This document shows, in pieces, positions 25,023-34,424 of a stretch of DNA of 48,244 nucleotides; the first letter of the stretch is position 1; every line of letters begins with the position of its first letter. Under the pieces are notes generated by a model. That model saw nothing but the letters and a program-made list of their open reading frames with translations. It had not been told where the DNA came from and made no database searches. This DNA comes from Candidatus Allofournierella merdipullorum (GTDB lineage: Bacteria > Bacillota > Clostridia > Oscillospirales > Ruminococcaceae). The DNA lies in NCBI GenBank assembly GCA_019116345.1, contig DXBV01000100.1, positions 1 through 48,244 on the forward strand, read 5' to 3'. Made by a program: the position numbers and the translations under genes.

Positions 25023-26427
25023 GTGTTTTTGTGATTCCGCCCCTGTCGAAAAGGCTTTTCCGGCTCTCACGAAGGACCTGCGGGCTGAGCCAAAGCACAG
25101 CCGCCAGATTGGGCAGTGCCATAAAACCGTTGAAGGTGTCGGAGATCTGCCAGACCAGTTCCAGCCGCGTCACACATCCCAACACGATTACAGCCACAAA
25201 AATCACTTTATAAATCCTGGCCGCCCGGGGACCCCACAAATATTCCGCTGCCTGCGCGCCGTAGCAGCTCCAGCCCAGCAGCGTGGAGAATGCGAACAAC
25301 GTGAGGCTGAGGGCCAGGAACACCCCGCCCTGCGGGCCGAACGCTGCGCGGAACGCGTCGGCCGTGAGGGCCGCTCCGTTGGGCAGCAATTCCAGGACAC
25401 CCCTGCTCTGCGCCTCGGAATAAGCCGCGAAGTCGTAGGCTCCGCTGCACAGGATGGCCAAGGCGGTAAGGGTACACATGAAAAGAGTGTCCACCGCCAC
25501 CTCCATGATGCCCCACATCCCCTGCTCCACCGGCGTGCAGCCGGCGGCGGAGTTGGCCATCACCGAAGAGCCCAGCCCCGCCTCGTTGGAGCTGACGCCC
25601 CGGGCCACGCCCACCGTCAGCGCCCGGGCAAGCCCATAGCCCGCCGCGCCGCCAAGGCCCGCCCGAAGCGAAAATGCCTCCCGAAAAATCAGGGCGAACA
25701 CTTCCGGCAGGCGCTGAACATTGAGCGCCACGATCAGCACCGCACCGCCGGTGTAGGCCAGCGCCATGAAAGGCACGATTTTTTCGGTGACGCGGCCTAC
25801 CCGTCCGATGCCGCCAGCGATGGTTGCGCCGATCACCGCGGCCACCACCAGACCTGTGACCAGCGGCGGCACATGCAGCGCATCCTGCAAGCCTTCGGCG
25901 ATGGAGTTTGCCTGCGCCATGTTGCCCATGCCCAGCGAACCGAGCAGACAGAAAAAGCTGAACGCGGCTGCCAGCGGCCGGCTGTGAAGCCCCTTTTCAA
26001 TATAGAACATTGCCCCGCCCACCGGGTGGCCTTTTCCGTCGGTGCCTCTGTACAGCGCGGCAAGTACGTTCTCGGCATAGGCCGTCATGGTGCCAAGCAG
26101 CGCCGACACCCACATCCAGAACACAGCGCCCGGGCCGCCCGCCACCAATGCTGTGGCGACCCCCGCGATGTTCCCGGTGCCCAGCGTTGCCGCCAGCGCC
26201 GTGCAGGCGGACTGAAAGGCGGTGGTCGCGCCGCGTTTTTCCCGGCTTTTGAAGGCTGCGCCCAACGTCGCGCTTATCCAGCGGCGTGCACCGCGCAGCT
26301 GAAAAAAGCCTGTGGCAACACTGAACACAACGCCGCTCAGCGCCAGCAGGCCGATGGTCCCCGGCCCCCATGCCAGCTGATGAAGCACATTTACTGCCAA
26401 ATCGACGACCCGCTGCAGTGTTTCCAT
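25000..26427 (-). CDS. Alanine/glycine:cation symporter family protein (AGCS)
   Basis: Sodium-coupled amino-acid importer of 475 residues with about eleven hydrophobic segments. AGCS signatures are visible: FFQLRGARRW, TLGTGNIAGVATALVAGGPGAVFWMW, YAENVLAALYRG, and GVARGVSSNEAGLGSSVMANSAA. Length is normal for AlsT/DagA relatives. AAGGGGAAGGG precedes the ATG. It is monocistronic, upstream of the importer operon. Confidence 0.95.
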   Translation of the reverse strand: METLQRVVDLAVNVLHQLAWGPGTIGLLALSGVVFSVATGFFQLRGARRWISATLGAAFKSREKRGATTAFQSACTALAATLGTGNIAGVATALVAGGPGAVFWMWVSALLGTMTAYAENVLAALYRGTDGKGHPVGGAMFYIEKGLHSRPLAAAFSFFCLLGSLGMGNMAQANSIAEGLQDALHVPPLVTGLVVAAVIGATIAGGIGRVGRVTEKIVPFMALAYTGGAVLIVALNVQRLPEVFALIFREAFSLRAGLGGAAGYGLARALTVGVARGVSSNEAGLGSSVMANSAAGCTPVEQGMWGIMEVAVDTLFMCTLTALAILCSGAYDFAAYSEAQSRGVLELLPNGAALTADAFRAAFGPQGGVFLALSLTLFAFSTLLGWSCYGAQAAEYLWGPRAARIYKVIFVAVIVLGCVTRLELVWQISDTFNGFMALPNLAAVLWLSPQVLRESRKSLFDRGGITKTLASGQIR

Positions 26428-26497
26428 ATCCCTTCCCCTTTTTCTTCAGAGTTTCAGAATATGTATATGCGCTCACCTTGCCGCAGTTGCGAGCACA

Positions 26498-26535
26498 AAA
26501 AAGCGGGGCCCATCTCGAAAGGGGTCCCGCTTTTT
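26498..26535 (-). terminator. Terminator of the MacB-like ABC operon
   Basis: Hairpin with arms AAAAAGCGGG.../...CCGCTTTTT around a 9-nt loop, with one mismatch, T-rich on both sides, 8 bp after the permease stop. Confidence 0.88.
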
Positions 26536-26542
26536 GAATCGT

Positions 26543-28003
26543 TTATTCGTGGCGAATGGCTTCCAACGCACTGATGCGGGTGGCTTTCACCGCCGGCCAC
26601 AGGCCGGACAGGATACCCACCAGGGTGGAGAAGCCCAGTCCCAGCAGCACCAGCCACGGGGGAATGATGGAGATCTGGCCTCCCATTCCGCCGTACATGC
26701 CGCCGATGCTGTTCAAAAGGCCGCTCAGGTCGATACCTCCGCCGCCGAACAGCGCAGCGATGGTGTTGATGTTGTTAAGGATGGCGGACGCGGCGTAGCT
26801 CAATGCCACGCCGATGATGCCGCCCAGCAGGCCGATGGCTCCCGCTTCCACCAGGAACATGTTGCGGATCTTGCCCACTTCACAGCCCAGCACCTTCATC
26901 ACACCGATCTCCTTGGTGCGCTCGTAGATGGACATCATCATGGTATTGGCAATGTTCAGCGCCGCCACAAGCAGAGCCACGGCCGCAGTGCCGCCCAGGA
27001 TCATCTGGCTCTTGATCACACTGGCCTGCATCTCCTCGCGGATCTGGGTAAGGGAGTTAGTCTGCTCATAGCCGATATCGTGGATCCACTCTTCCACGGC
27101 GCCCACATTTTCCACATCGTCCACCTTGACGTAGACCTCCTGGTAGCCGTTGTCCTGCTCACGCATGACAGAGCCGTTGGAGATCATCACGCCGCCGGAG
27201 GAGTTGTTTTTCTTGCCGCTCAGACGCTCGTACTCTTTTTCCAGCATCTTCATATCCGACACGCGCATAGCAATGCCGGATTCGGTGAAATAGTGTTTAG
27301 ACGTATCCGACACAAACGTCCCCATCACCACCAATTGAAACTCGCTGGTTTTTTCGTTGCCGTTTGTGTCGTAGGCGGTAAGTTTCAGAGTGAGTTTATC
27401 CTTGTTGATATCCACAAAGGGCGGAATGGGATTTCCCAGGGAATCCGTCTGGCCCGCCCAGCGTTGGCGCTTGCCGCTGTTATAACTCTTGCGGGTATCC
27501 TGAAATTGATAGGCAAAGTTGGCGCCCACCAGCACAGGGATCTTCTTTTTGCCCAAATTCACATCGCCAGCGATCCAGTTGCCGCTTTGCAGCTGAAACT
27601 CCATTGCCTCCAGCGCGTTCATATCCACGCCGTAACAATCCCACAGATATGCTTCGTACCGGTCGCCTTTACCGGCGTAGACGCTACCGTTCATAGAGTT
27701 TGAGGAATAGAACGGTGTGGCCGCTACCACATGTTCGTGGCTGCGGAAAGTTTCCAGCATTTCGTCATCCAGCTTGGGAACGTCGCCCGCAGCACCGTAG
27801 GAGTAGTTCCAGATCTGGATCTGGGTCAGGTCGCCCCAACTTTGGAGCATTGCTTCATTTTGGGCATTGCTGGCGATACCCAGACTGATCATCACGATGA
27901 TGGCGAACGTACCAACCACCACACCGATGACCGTCAGGGCTGTGCGGCCTTTACGCCGCCGAAGATTATCCGTGCTGAGGCGCAGCAGATCAGATATCTT
28001 CAT
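26543..28003 (-). CDS. MacB-like ABC transporter permease (FtsX domain)
   Basis: Membrane subunit of 486 residues: TM1 near 22-45 (TVIGVVVGTFAIIVMISLGIAS), a large extracytoplasmic MacB-type domain (about 50-330), then three TM segments in an FtsX domain with YERTKEIGVMKVLGCEVGKIRNMFLVEA. The ATG at 28003 has GGAGG 6 nt upstream; another ATG at 28009 touches that site. It overlaps the exported-protein gene by 14 bp. MacB-type exporters do not import; they move peptides or act mechanically on surface partners. Confidence 0.9.
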   Translation of the reverse strand: MKISDLLRLSTDNLRRRKGRTALTVIGVVVGTFAIIVMISLGIASNAQNEAMLQSWGDLTQIQIWNYSYGAAGDVPKLDDEMLETFRSHEHVVAATPFYSSNSMNGSVYAGKGDRYEAYLWDCYGVDMNALEAMEFQLQSGNWIAGDVNLGKKKIPVLVGANFAYQFQDTRKSYNSGKRQRWAGQTDSLGNPIPPFVDINKDKLTLKLTAYDTNGNEKTSEFQLVVMGTFVSDTSKHYFTESGIAMRVSDMKMLEKEYERLSGKKNNSSGGVMISNGSVMREQDNGYQEVYVKVDDVENVGAVEEWIHDIGYEQTNSLTQIREEMQASVIKSQMILGGTAAVALLVAALNIANTMMMSIYERTKEIGVMKVLGCEVGKIRNMFLVEAGAIGLLGGIIGVALSYAASAILNNINTIAALFGGGGIDLSGLLNSIGGMYGGMGGQISIIPPWLVLLGLGFSTLVGILSGLWPAVKATRISALEAIRHE

Positions 28004-29468
28004 CTTCATCCTCCAGCTGGGCCAGTTTCTTCGCCGCCTGCTTCTTGCGGATCACCACCACGGCCACCGCCGCAACAGCGCCCACGCCGACCACGATCAG
28101 CGCCCAGCCCCAGATGGGCATGCCGCCCTCCACGTCTTCACCCATGGTGGGGTCCATCATGCCCGGATCCATCATGCCGGGATCGTCGATAACGGGCATC
28201 GCCTCCACGGTGCAGGAGAACTCCTTTTCCACCGTGGCCACTTCGCCCTTGGAATTTTCGTAGCTCAAAATGACCTTGCCGTTGATGACGCCTTCCGCGG
28301 AGGCCATCACGCTGAAGTCCACCGAGTTCTCGGTGCCGGCGGCCACATTGCCCAGGAACTGGCTCTGGCCGGGGTTGGCCAGGTTCTCGCCCTGGATCTC
28401 GGCGGTGAGGTTGTTGATGGAGCTCTTGCCCTTATTGACAAAGGTCACAGAGAGGTAGCCTTCCTCGCCCATCATCATGGTCTCGGGGGCTTCGATGTTG
28501 GTGATCTCAAAACGCTCGGGCTGGGTAACGGGGATGGAGATGGGAGAAGACGCCGCCTCGCCGTTCTTGCTGGTCAGCTGCACGGTGATGTTCACCGAGC
28601 CGGGCTCCATGGTGGCAGAGGTGACCATCTTATAGCTGATGGTACGGGTGGCGTTGGGGCCCATCGTGCCCACATAGGTGTTCATGCTGCCGCTGGCAAG
28701 GCTGACATTCTTGGAGTCCGAGGGGAAGGTCAGGCCGACCATCACGTCCTCCAGATTGGTGTTGCCGCTGGTGGTGAACAGGGTCAGCTCCAGAGTGAAC
28801 TCCTTGCCGGCTTCCACGCTGTTGCCGCCGAAGGTGAAGTCCTTCACCATGATCTTGGGCACTTCCGCAGGCGCAGGAGTAGGCGTAGGAGTGGCCTCCG
28901 GGCGCTCGGCGCACTGATTGATGGGCAGGCTCAAGGTGATGATCGCACGGGCCTCGCTCGCATTTTCGGTGATGATATCGAACTTGAAGGTGTTATCGCC
29001 GCCAAGGTATTCGATATCTTTGAATTCGAACTTGTAGGCATTGGTAGTGCTGTCGTAGGGGACCACCGCGTCTTTGCCCACAAAAGAGCTGCTATTGATA
29101 CGCGCACGCAGCTGCGCATTGTGCGTGCCCGCCCACTCGTCCACAACGGTGATGCTGAGGTTCATCTTGCCGCCGGGATACAGCAGGCTGTCGTCTTTCA
29201 CATCCACGCTATAGTTGGAGATGAACGCGTCGGGCACGGGAGTGGGATCAGGGGTGGGGGTAGGGGTGGCAGTCGCTGCCGGGTTTCCGTCGTCAGTTTC
29301 GTCCACGTTACCGTCTGTCTGATCCACGGGATCTTGGGTTCGGGCTGTCGAACCCGTCACAACAGGAAGGTTGTCCCCTTCGGCAAATACCGGTGCGCCC
29401 GCAAACAGCGTCAGCGCAAGGGCGAAGGAAAGCGCAAGGCTGGCAATTTTCTTGGTCGTTTGTTTCAT
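27990..29468 (-). CDS. Exported CARDB-like (COG1361-type) membrane-anchored protein
   Basis: A 492-residue secreted protein: signal peptide (about 1-29, ending PVFAEG), acidic T/D stretch, a first beta domain, a TPTPTPAPAEVP linker, then at least two beta-sandwich CARDB-like domains (e.g. SVEAGKEFTLELTLFTTSGNTNLEDV; MMMGEEGYLSVTFVNKGKSSINNL). A short DPGMMDPGMMDP repeat and one C-terminal TM (about 455-478) with a K-rich, then acidic tail (LEDEDEDI) follow. The start at 29468 has AGAGGA 7 nt before it; an ATG at 29486 overlaps the ATPase stop. Its place between ATPase and permease genes implies it is a working part of that ABC system. The role is unknown. Confidence 0.8.
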   Translation of the reverse strand: MKQTTKKIASLALSFALALTLFAGAPVFAEGDNLPVVTGSTARTQDPVDQTDGNVDETDDGNPAATATPTPTPDPTPVPDAFISNYSVDVKDDSLLYPGGKMNLSITVVDEWAGTHNAQLRARINSSSFVGKDAVVPYDSTTNAYKFEFKDIEYLGGDNTFKFDIITENASEARAIITLSLPINQCAERPEATPTPTPAPAEVPKIMVKDFTFGGNSVEAGKEFTLELTLFTTSGNTNLEDVMVGLTFPSDSKNVSLASGSMNTYVGTMGPNATRTISYKMVTSATMEPGSVNITVQLTSKNGEAASSPISIPVTQPERFEITNIEAPETMMMGEEGYLSVTFVNKGKSSINNLTAEIQGENLANPGQSQFLGNVAAGTENSVDFSVMASAEGVINGKVILSYENSKGEVATVEKEFSCTVEAMPVIDDPGMMDPGMMDPTMGEDVEGGMPIWGWALIVVGVGAVAAVAVVVIRKKQAAKKLAQLEDEDEDI

Positions 29469-29482
29469 GGGTGATTCCTCTC

Positions 29483-30286
29483 TCATTCGTCGATCGTACT
29501 GTCTGCCGGGACGGTGGTCTGAGGCTCCGGCGGCGCCTCTTGATTCGATTCCAGAATGTCCTTGAACAGTTCGGCTTGCTTTTTCGCCTTCTCCTGCTCG
29601 TCCAGGAGGATGTTGCTCTCCACCTTGCCGTCCCGGATGGTGATGACCCGGTCGGCCACATCAGCCAGATCCCGCTCGTGGGTGACCATCACAAAGGTGA
29701 TTCCGTTCTCCTTTGCCATGGTGAGCATACGATAGAGCACCTGCCGCGTGGTGGAAGAGTCCAGGTTGCCTGTGGGCTCGTCGGCAAAGATGACTTTCGG
29801 CTTTGCCACAAACGCGCGGGCGATGCCCACGCGCTGCTGCTGGCCGCCGCTCATCTCGGTGGGCTTGTGGTTCGCGCGCTTGCCCAGCCCCATCCGTTTG
29901 AGTTCCGCCTTTGCCATCTCCAGCCGTTTTTTCCGGGACACGCCCTTGAACATCAGCGGCAGCGCCACATTTTCGGCGGCGGTCAGATTCGGCAAAAGGT
30001 TATAGCTCTGGAAAATGAAGCCCAGATGTGCCTGACGGAATTTTGCAAGCTGGTTTTCGTTCATCGCGCTGATCTCATGATTGCCTATGTAGACACTTCC
30101 CTTTGTGGGCTTTTCCAGCCCGGCAAGCTGATTCAGCAAAGTCGATTTGCCGCTGCCCGAAGGGCCCACGATGCAGCAGATCTCCCCGGGCTCAATGGCA
30201 AGGTTCACGTCGTTCAGCGCGATCACCTTTTCATTGCCCACCCGGTACACCTTGCGCAGATGCTCCACGCAGATGATTGGCGCCAT
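29483..30286 (-). CDS. MacB/LolD-like ABC transporter ATP-binding protein
   Basis: ATPase of 267 residues: Walker A GPSGSGKST, Q-loop IFQSYNLLPNLTA, signature MSGGQQQRVGIARAF, Walker B VIFADEPTGNLDS, H-switch THE. The GNLDS-type Walker B and LTAAENV segment are typical of MacB/LolD/FtsE relatives. After residue 225 there is a 40-residue charged tail beyond the normal domain (LDEQEKAKKQAELF...). First of the ATPase / exported protein / permease gene trio; it starts 36 bp after the DUF218 gene, so it may share that transcript. Confidence 0.93.
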   Translation of the reverse strand: MAPIICVEHLRKVYRVGNEKVIALNDVNLAIEPGEICCIVGPSGSGKSTLLNQLAGLEKPTKGSVYIGNHEISAMNENQLAKFRQAHLGFIFQSYNLLPNLTAAENVALPLMFKGVSRKKRLEMAKAELKRMGLGKRANHKPTEMSGGQQQRVGIARAFVAKPKVIFADEPTGNLDSSTTRQVLYRMLTMAKENGITFVMVTHERDLADVADRVITIRDGKVESNILLDEQEKAKKQAELFKDILESNQEAPPEPQTTVPADSTIDE

Positions 30287-30322
30287 TCTTTCACCTCTTC
30301 GCTGCGGCCGCTGGCCGCCTTA

Positions 30323-31117
30323 TTATAAGATACCGACAAGCGGGCTGATCCAGCCGCTCTGGCTCGATTTGAATACCCAGTAGTACAGTACGGCAAAGAC
30401 TTCCCGCATATAACAGGGCATCACGGAATTAAGGCCGATACTGGCCGGAATAGAGCTCACCTGTTCGAAGCCCACCAGCCGGGCATAGCACCGGGCGCGG
30501 TAGCAATGAAAGGCGTTCGTCACCACCGCCATCGGCTCGTCCGCACCAATGCCGCGCTGTTCCAGCAGCTCCTTGGCAAACAGCAGGTTCTCTTCGGTGG
30601 AGGTGCTTTTCTGCTCCACGATGATCTGCTCCTGAGGGACGCCCTTTTCCGCAAGATAGCGTCCCATGGCCACCCCTTCCGGGATGGTCTCGCCGTTGCC
30701 CTGCCCGCCGGTTACTACGATCACCACTTCCGGGTTCTCCTGGTAGTAGGCATAGGCGGCGTCCAGACGGCGGCGCAGCAAATCGGAGGGCACGTCCTTT
30801 CGCAGGCCCGCGCCCAGCACGACCACCGCTTTTTCGGCGCCGGTGGCGCCGCCGGCATATCCGCTGACGGCCACAAAGCCCAACAGCAGGCAGAACAGCC
30901 CCACGCCGCAGAAAAACAAAATCTTGAGCCAGCGGCCGATCCCATCGGCGCAAAAAGCGTCGATGGAGCGGTGAAACAGCGCATAGGCCCAGAGCGCCGC
31001 CGTGAGAAGATACATCAAAAGCAGGCCGAAGTTGAAATTTGAGCGAAAGCTGCGCGCCACACTGTCGGCCAGAAGAACGACGGCCAGCACCCAGACAATA
31101 ATGATCCTGATCTGCAT
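30323..31117 (-). CDS. YdcF family protein (DUF218, SanA/ElyC-like)
   Basis: Membrane protein of 264 residues with three N-terminal TM segments (about 4-22, 30-48, 65-88) and an extracytoplasmic DUF218 domain. The domain reads VVLGAGLR, then VIVVTGGQGNGETIPEGVAMGRYL, then KSTSTEENLLFAKELL, then VVTNAFHCYRARCYA, the usual YdcF/ElyC motif order. Relatives act in envelope or polysaccharide metabolism but the reaction is unknown. The ATG at 31117 (weak AAAAGGGA site) was preferred to a GTG at 31189 with no ribosome site. It may be the first gene of the downstream ABC operon. Confidence 0.85.
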   Translation of the reverse strand: MQIRIIIVWVLAVVLLADSVARSFRSNFNFGLLLMYLLTAALWAYALFHRSIDAFCADGIGRWLKILFFCGVGLFCLLLGFVAVSGYAGGATGAEKAVVVLGAGLRKDVPSDLLRRRLDAAYAYYQENPEVVIVVTGGQGNGETIPEGVAMGRYLAEKGVPQEQIIVEQKSTSTEENLLFAKELLEQRGIGADEPMAVVTNAFHCYRARCYARLVGFEQVSSIPASIGLNSVMPCYMREVFAVLYYWVFKSSQSGWISPLVGIL

Positions 31118-31235
31118 TTTTTCCCTTTTCAACGGCTTTTTACACACTTCCTGACGCAGGTTCACGGCTTTGCTTGAAAAGAACTTCACTGCGTAAACGA
31201 ATCGCGGGTGAATTTTATTTCACCTGCTGGTCCGT

Positions 31236-32411
31236 TCATTCGAAAATTTTCGCAGCCAGGTCCTGGCCGTCCAGCTGCGCCTGCACCCCGAGGGCCGTGC
31301 AGATGGTCTTGCCGATGGCGCCAAAACCCAGCACAGTGCCCAGATTGTTGTCTTTTTTCACTTCGGGGCCTGCCACCAGCAGCGGCACATACTCACGGGT
31401 GTGGTCGGTGGTCTTGGTGTAGCCGGGGTCGCAGCCGTGGTCGCCGGTGATCATCACCACATCGCCGGGGCGCAGCTTCTTCAGCAGTTCGCCCAGGCCC
31501 CGGTCGAATTCGGTGGCCGCAGCGGCATAGCCGGCAATGTTGCGCCGGTGGCCGTAAATCATGTCAAAGTCCACCAGATTGATGAAGGCAAGGCCCTCGA
31601 AATCCCGGTCGACCAGCTCCAGCATGACTTTGATGCCCTCGGTGTTGCCGCTGGTGCGGATCTTCTCGGTCAGGCCCTCGCCGTCAAAAATATCATAGAT
31701 CTTGCCCACGCCGATCACGTCCTTGCCGGCAGCTTTGAGATGGTCCAGCATGGTCTTTGCGGGGGGCTTGAGAGAATAATCGTGGCGGTTGGAAGTGCGC
31801 TTGAAATCCGCCGCACAGCTGCCCAGGAAGGGGCGCGCGATGACACGGCCCACGCCGTGCTCGCCTTTGAGCATGTCACGGGCCATCTGGCAGTATTCAT
31901 ACAGCTGCTCCAGCGGGACTACCTGCTCATGGGCGGCCACCTGGAACACGCTGTCCGCCGAGGTGTACACGATAAGGTCGCCGGTGCGCATGTGCTCCTC
32001 GCCGTAATCCTTGAGCACCTCGGTGCCGGAATAAGGCTTGTTGCACAGCACCTTGCGGCCGGTGAGCTTTTCGTACTCCTCGATCACCTCGGGCGGGAAG
32101 CCGTCGGGATAGGTGGGCAGCGCACGCTCGCTCTCCACGCCGGCGATCTCCCAGTGGCCGATGGTGGTATCCTTGCCGTTGCTGGCCTCCTGCAGGCGGG
32201 CGCAGCTGCCCGCCACCGGATGCACCGGAGCTTTGCAGTCCACGCCATCCAGGTTGAACAGGCCCAGCGCCGCCATGTTGGGGGTCTGGAACCCGGGATC
32301 TTTTGCAATGGACGCGAGGGTATTGGCCCCCACATCGCCGAATTTATCCGCATCCGGCTCGTATCCGATGCCGAAGCTGTCCAGCACGATCAGAAAAACA
32401 CGTTTTGTCAT
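31236..32411 (-). CDS. deoB: Phosphopentomutase
   Basis: Interconverts (deoxy)ribose 1-phosphate and 5-phosphate, linking nucleoside breakdown to sugar metabolism. The 391-residue length is normal for prokaryotic DeoB, an alkaline-phosphatase-superfamily enzyme. Metal-binding segments are RVFLIVLDSFGIGYEPDA at the N-terminus, then NGKDTTIGHWEIAG with the phosphoacceptor threonine region, FINLVDFDMIYGHRRN, and VMITGDHGCDPGYTKTTDHTREYVP. It is not beside other deo or nupC genes; it diverges from pyk. AAGGAGG lies before the ATG. Confidence 0.97.
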   Translation of the reverse strand: MTKRVFLIVLDSFGIGYEPDADKFGDVGANTLASIAKDPGFQTPNMAALGLFNLDGVDCKAPVHPVAGSCARLQEASNGKDTTIGHWEIAGVESERALPTYPDGFPPEVIEEYEKLTGRKVLCNKPYSGTEVLKDYGEEHMRTGDLIVYTSADSVFQVAAHEQVVPLEQLYEYCQMARDMLKGEHGVGRVIARPFLGSCAADFKRTSNRHDYSLKPPAKTMLDHLKAAGKDVIGVGKIYDIFDGEGLTEKIRTSGNTEGIKVMLELVDRDFEGLAFINLVDFDMIYGHRRNIAGYAAAATEFDRGLGELLKKLRPGDVVMITGDHGCDPGYTKTTDHTREYVPLLVAGPEVKKDNNLGTVLGFGAIGKTICTALGVQAQLDGQDLAAKIFE

Positions 32412-32458
32412 TGGTATTTTTACCTCCTTGCAGTGGTCAAATGTCTAAAGATAGTCTC

Positions 32459-32487
32459 ATTATACAATATTCTCGTCAAGAAGTTAA
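32459..32487 (-). promoter_or_regulatory. deoB promoter
   Basis: Reverse strand TTAACT (32482-32487), 17-bp spacer, TATAAT (32459-32464). A closer TTGACG is only 9 bp from the -10 and does not fit. Confidence 0.65.
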
Positions 32488-32546
32488 GCCGGTCTGGAAG
32501 TTTCTCCTGTGAATGTTAAAACTTAAAAAAAATTGCTTTCTTCCCT

Positions 32547-32574
32547 TTGACGCATTCATATTCGGGTGTATAAT
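32547..32574 (+). promoter_or_regulatory. pyk promoter
   Basis: TTGACG (32547-32552), 16-bp spacer, TATAAT (32569-32574), with the ATG 47 bp downstream. Confidence 0.8.
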
Positions 32575-32621
32575 ATATGCTGGTGGAAATTCGAGCATTG
32601 AGCAATTTGGGAGGTTTCCTT

Positions 32622-34373
32622 ATGAACAGAATGCGTAAGACCAAAATCGTGTGTACCCTTGGTCCCTCCACGGACCGGGAGGATGTACTTCGGGATATGA
32701 TCCTGAGCGGCATGAACGTTGCCCGCTTCAACTTTTCTCACGGCACCCATGAGGAGCACAAACGCCGGCTGGACACCCTTAAGCGCCTGCGTGAAGAACT
32801 GAATCAGCCTGTGGCGGCTCTGCTGGACACCAAGGGCCCCGAGATCCGTCTGAAGCAGTTCGCCGGCGGCAAGACCGAGCTGGTGACCGGCCAGACGTTC
32901 ACCCTGACCACCCGTGATGTGGAGGGCACCAACGAGATCTGCTCCATCACCTATAAAGATCTGCCCGGCGACCTCTCCGTGGGCAGCACCGTGCTGCTGG
33001 CGGACGGCCTCATCAGCCTGACCGTCACCAAGCTCACCGACACCGACATCACCTGCAAAGTGGAGAACGGCGGCCCCATCAGCAACAACAAGGGCGTGAA
33101 TGTGCCGGGCGTCTCCCTTTCCATGCCCTACATGAGCCAGCGTGACAAGGACGACATCCTCTTCGGCATCGAGCAGGGCTTCGACTTCATCGCCGCCAGC
33201 TTTACCCGCAGCGCCCAGGACATCCAGGAAGTGCGCCGCCTGCTGAACAGCCACAACTCCCATATCCGCATCATCGCCAAGATCGAGAACCGCGAGGGTG
33301 TGGACAACATTGACGAGATCCTCGCTGCGGCCGACGCGGTGATGGTAGCCCGCGGCGATATGGGCGTGGAAATTGACTTCACAGAGATCCCGGTCATTCA
33401 GAAGGAGATCATCTATCACAGCTTCTCCAGCGGCAAGCCGGTCATCACCGCCACCCAGATGCTGGAGAGCATGATCGAGAACCCCCGCCCCACCCGTGCG
33501 GAGATCACCGACGTGGCCAACGCCATCTACGACGGCACCAGCGCCATCATGCTCAGCGGCGAGACCGCTGCCGGCAAGTACCCGGTGGAAGCCGTGCGCA
33601 CCATGGCCGCCATCGCTGAGCGCACCGAGAACGACGCCAGCTACTTCAGCCGCATGCGCAAGGCTCCGGTGGATTCCCGCATGAGCATCGTGGGCGCCAC
33701 TGCCCACGCTGCCGGCACCACCGCCGCCGACGTGAAGGCCGCCGCCATCATCACCGTGAGCAAGAGCGGCGAGACCGCCCGGTTGGTGAGCAAGGGCCGC
33801 CCCTCCACCCCTGTGATCGCCTGTGTGGTGGACGACTGGGTGCAGCGGCATCTGGCCCTCTCCTGGGGCGTCACTCCCCTGCTGATGCCCTACGCCCACA
33901 ACACCGACGAGCTGATCGAGCTGTCGGTCAAGACCGCCGAAGAGGCCGGCCTGGTGCACACCGGTGACCTGGTGGTCGTGACTGCCGGCGTGCCGGTGGG
34001 TATCTCCGGCACCACCAATATGCTCAAGGTGCACATGGTGGGCGACTCGCTGCTGAACGGCGTGGGCATCGGCAGTCACAATGCCAAAGGCCCCGTGTGC
34101 GTCTGCCGCAGCAACCACGACGTGAAGTCCAAGTTCCGCAAGGGCGACGTTCTGGTAGTCCCCTACACCAACAACGAAATGCTGGACGCCATGCGCAACG
34201 CCAGCGCCATTGTGGTGGAAGAGGCCGGCCTGAACAGCCACGCCGCCATTGTGGGCCTGACGCTGGGCAAAGCGGTTCTGGTGGGCGCTTCCGGCGCCAC
34301 CCGCGCCCTCAAGGACGGCGCGATGGTCTCGGTGGACTGCGAGCGCGGCATCGTGCAGAGCATGGCCAACTGA
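32622..34373 (+). CDS. pyk: Pyruvate kinase with C-terminal PEP-utilising domain
   Basis: Last step of glycolysis: phosphoenolpyruvate and ADP to pyruvate and ATP. The 583-residue form is the long type. The barrel starts MNRMRKTKIVCTLGPSTD with FNFSHGTHEEH, the B domain spans about 70-170, the active-site segment is IIAKIENREGVDNIDEI with MVARGDMGVE, and TATQMLESM and SGETAAGKYP follow. The extra C-terminal domain (about 480-583) carries EEAGLNSHAAIVGLTLGKAVLVGA, like the PEP-synthase swivelling histidine domain. GGGAGG lies 7 nt before the ATG. The extra domain is common in Firmicutes. Confidence 0.97.
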   Translation: MNRMRKTKIVCTLGPSTDREDVLRDMILSGMNVARFNFSHGTHEEHKRRLDTLKRLREELNQPVAALLDTKGPEIRLKQFAGGKTELVTGQTFTLTTRDVEGTNEICSITYKDLPGDLSVGSTVLLADGLISLTVTKLTDTDITCKVENGGPISNNKGVNVPGVSLSMPYMSQRDKDDILFGIEQGFDFIAASFTRSAQDIQEVRRLLNSHNSHIRIIAKIENREGVDNIDEILAAADAVMVARGDMGVEIDFTEIPVIQKEIIYHSFSSGKPVITATQMLESMIENPRPTRAEITDVANAIYDGTSAIMLSGETAAGKYPVEAVRTMAAIAERTENDASYFSRMRKAPVDSRMSIVGATAHAAGTTAADVKAAAIITVSKSGETARLVSKGRPSTPVIACVVDDWVQRHLALSWGVTPLLMPYAHNTDELIELSVKTAEEAGLVHTGDLVVVTAGVPVGISGTTNMLKVHMVGDSLLNGVGIGSHNAKGPVCVCRSNHDVKSKFRKGDVLVVPYTNNEMLDAMRNASAIVVEEAGLNSHAAIVGLTLGKAVLVGASGATRALKDGAMVSVDCERGIVQSMAN

Positions 34374-34389
34374 CCAAATTTGAACGAAG

Positions 34390-34417
34390 AAAGCCCCGGG
34401 AAAACTCCCGGGGCTTT
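34390..34417. terminator. Bidirectional terminator between pyk and the GH25 gene
   Basis: 12-bp stem AAAGCCCCGGGA with its complement, 4-nt loop, then TTGTTTGTT on the plus strand. It can serve both convergent genes. Confidence 0.9.
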
Positions 34418-34424
34418 TGTTTGT

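Noticed and set aside
31207-31224. GGTGAA-N6-TTCACC hairpin after deoB as terminator
   Set aside because: The stem is only 6 bp, AT-containing and without a T-run, so I could not call it a terminator with confidence.
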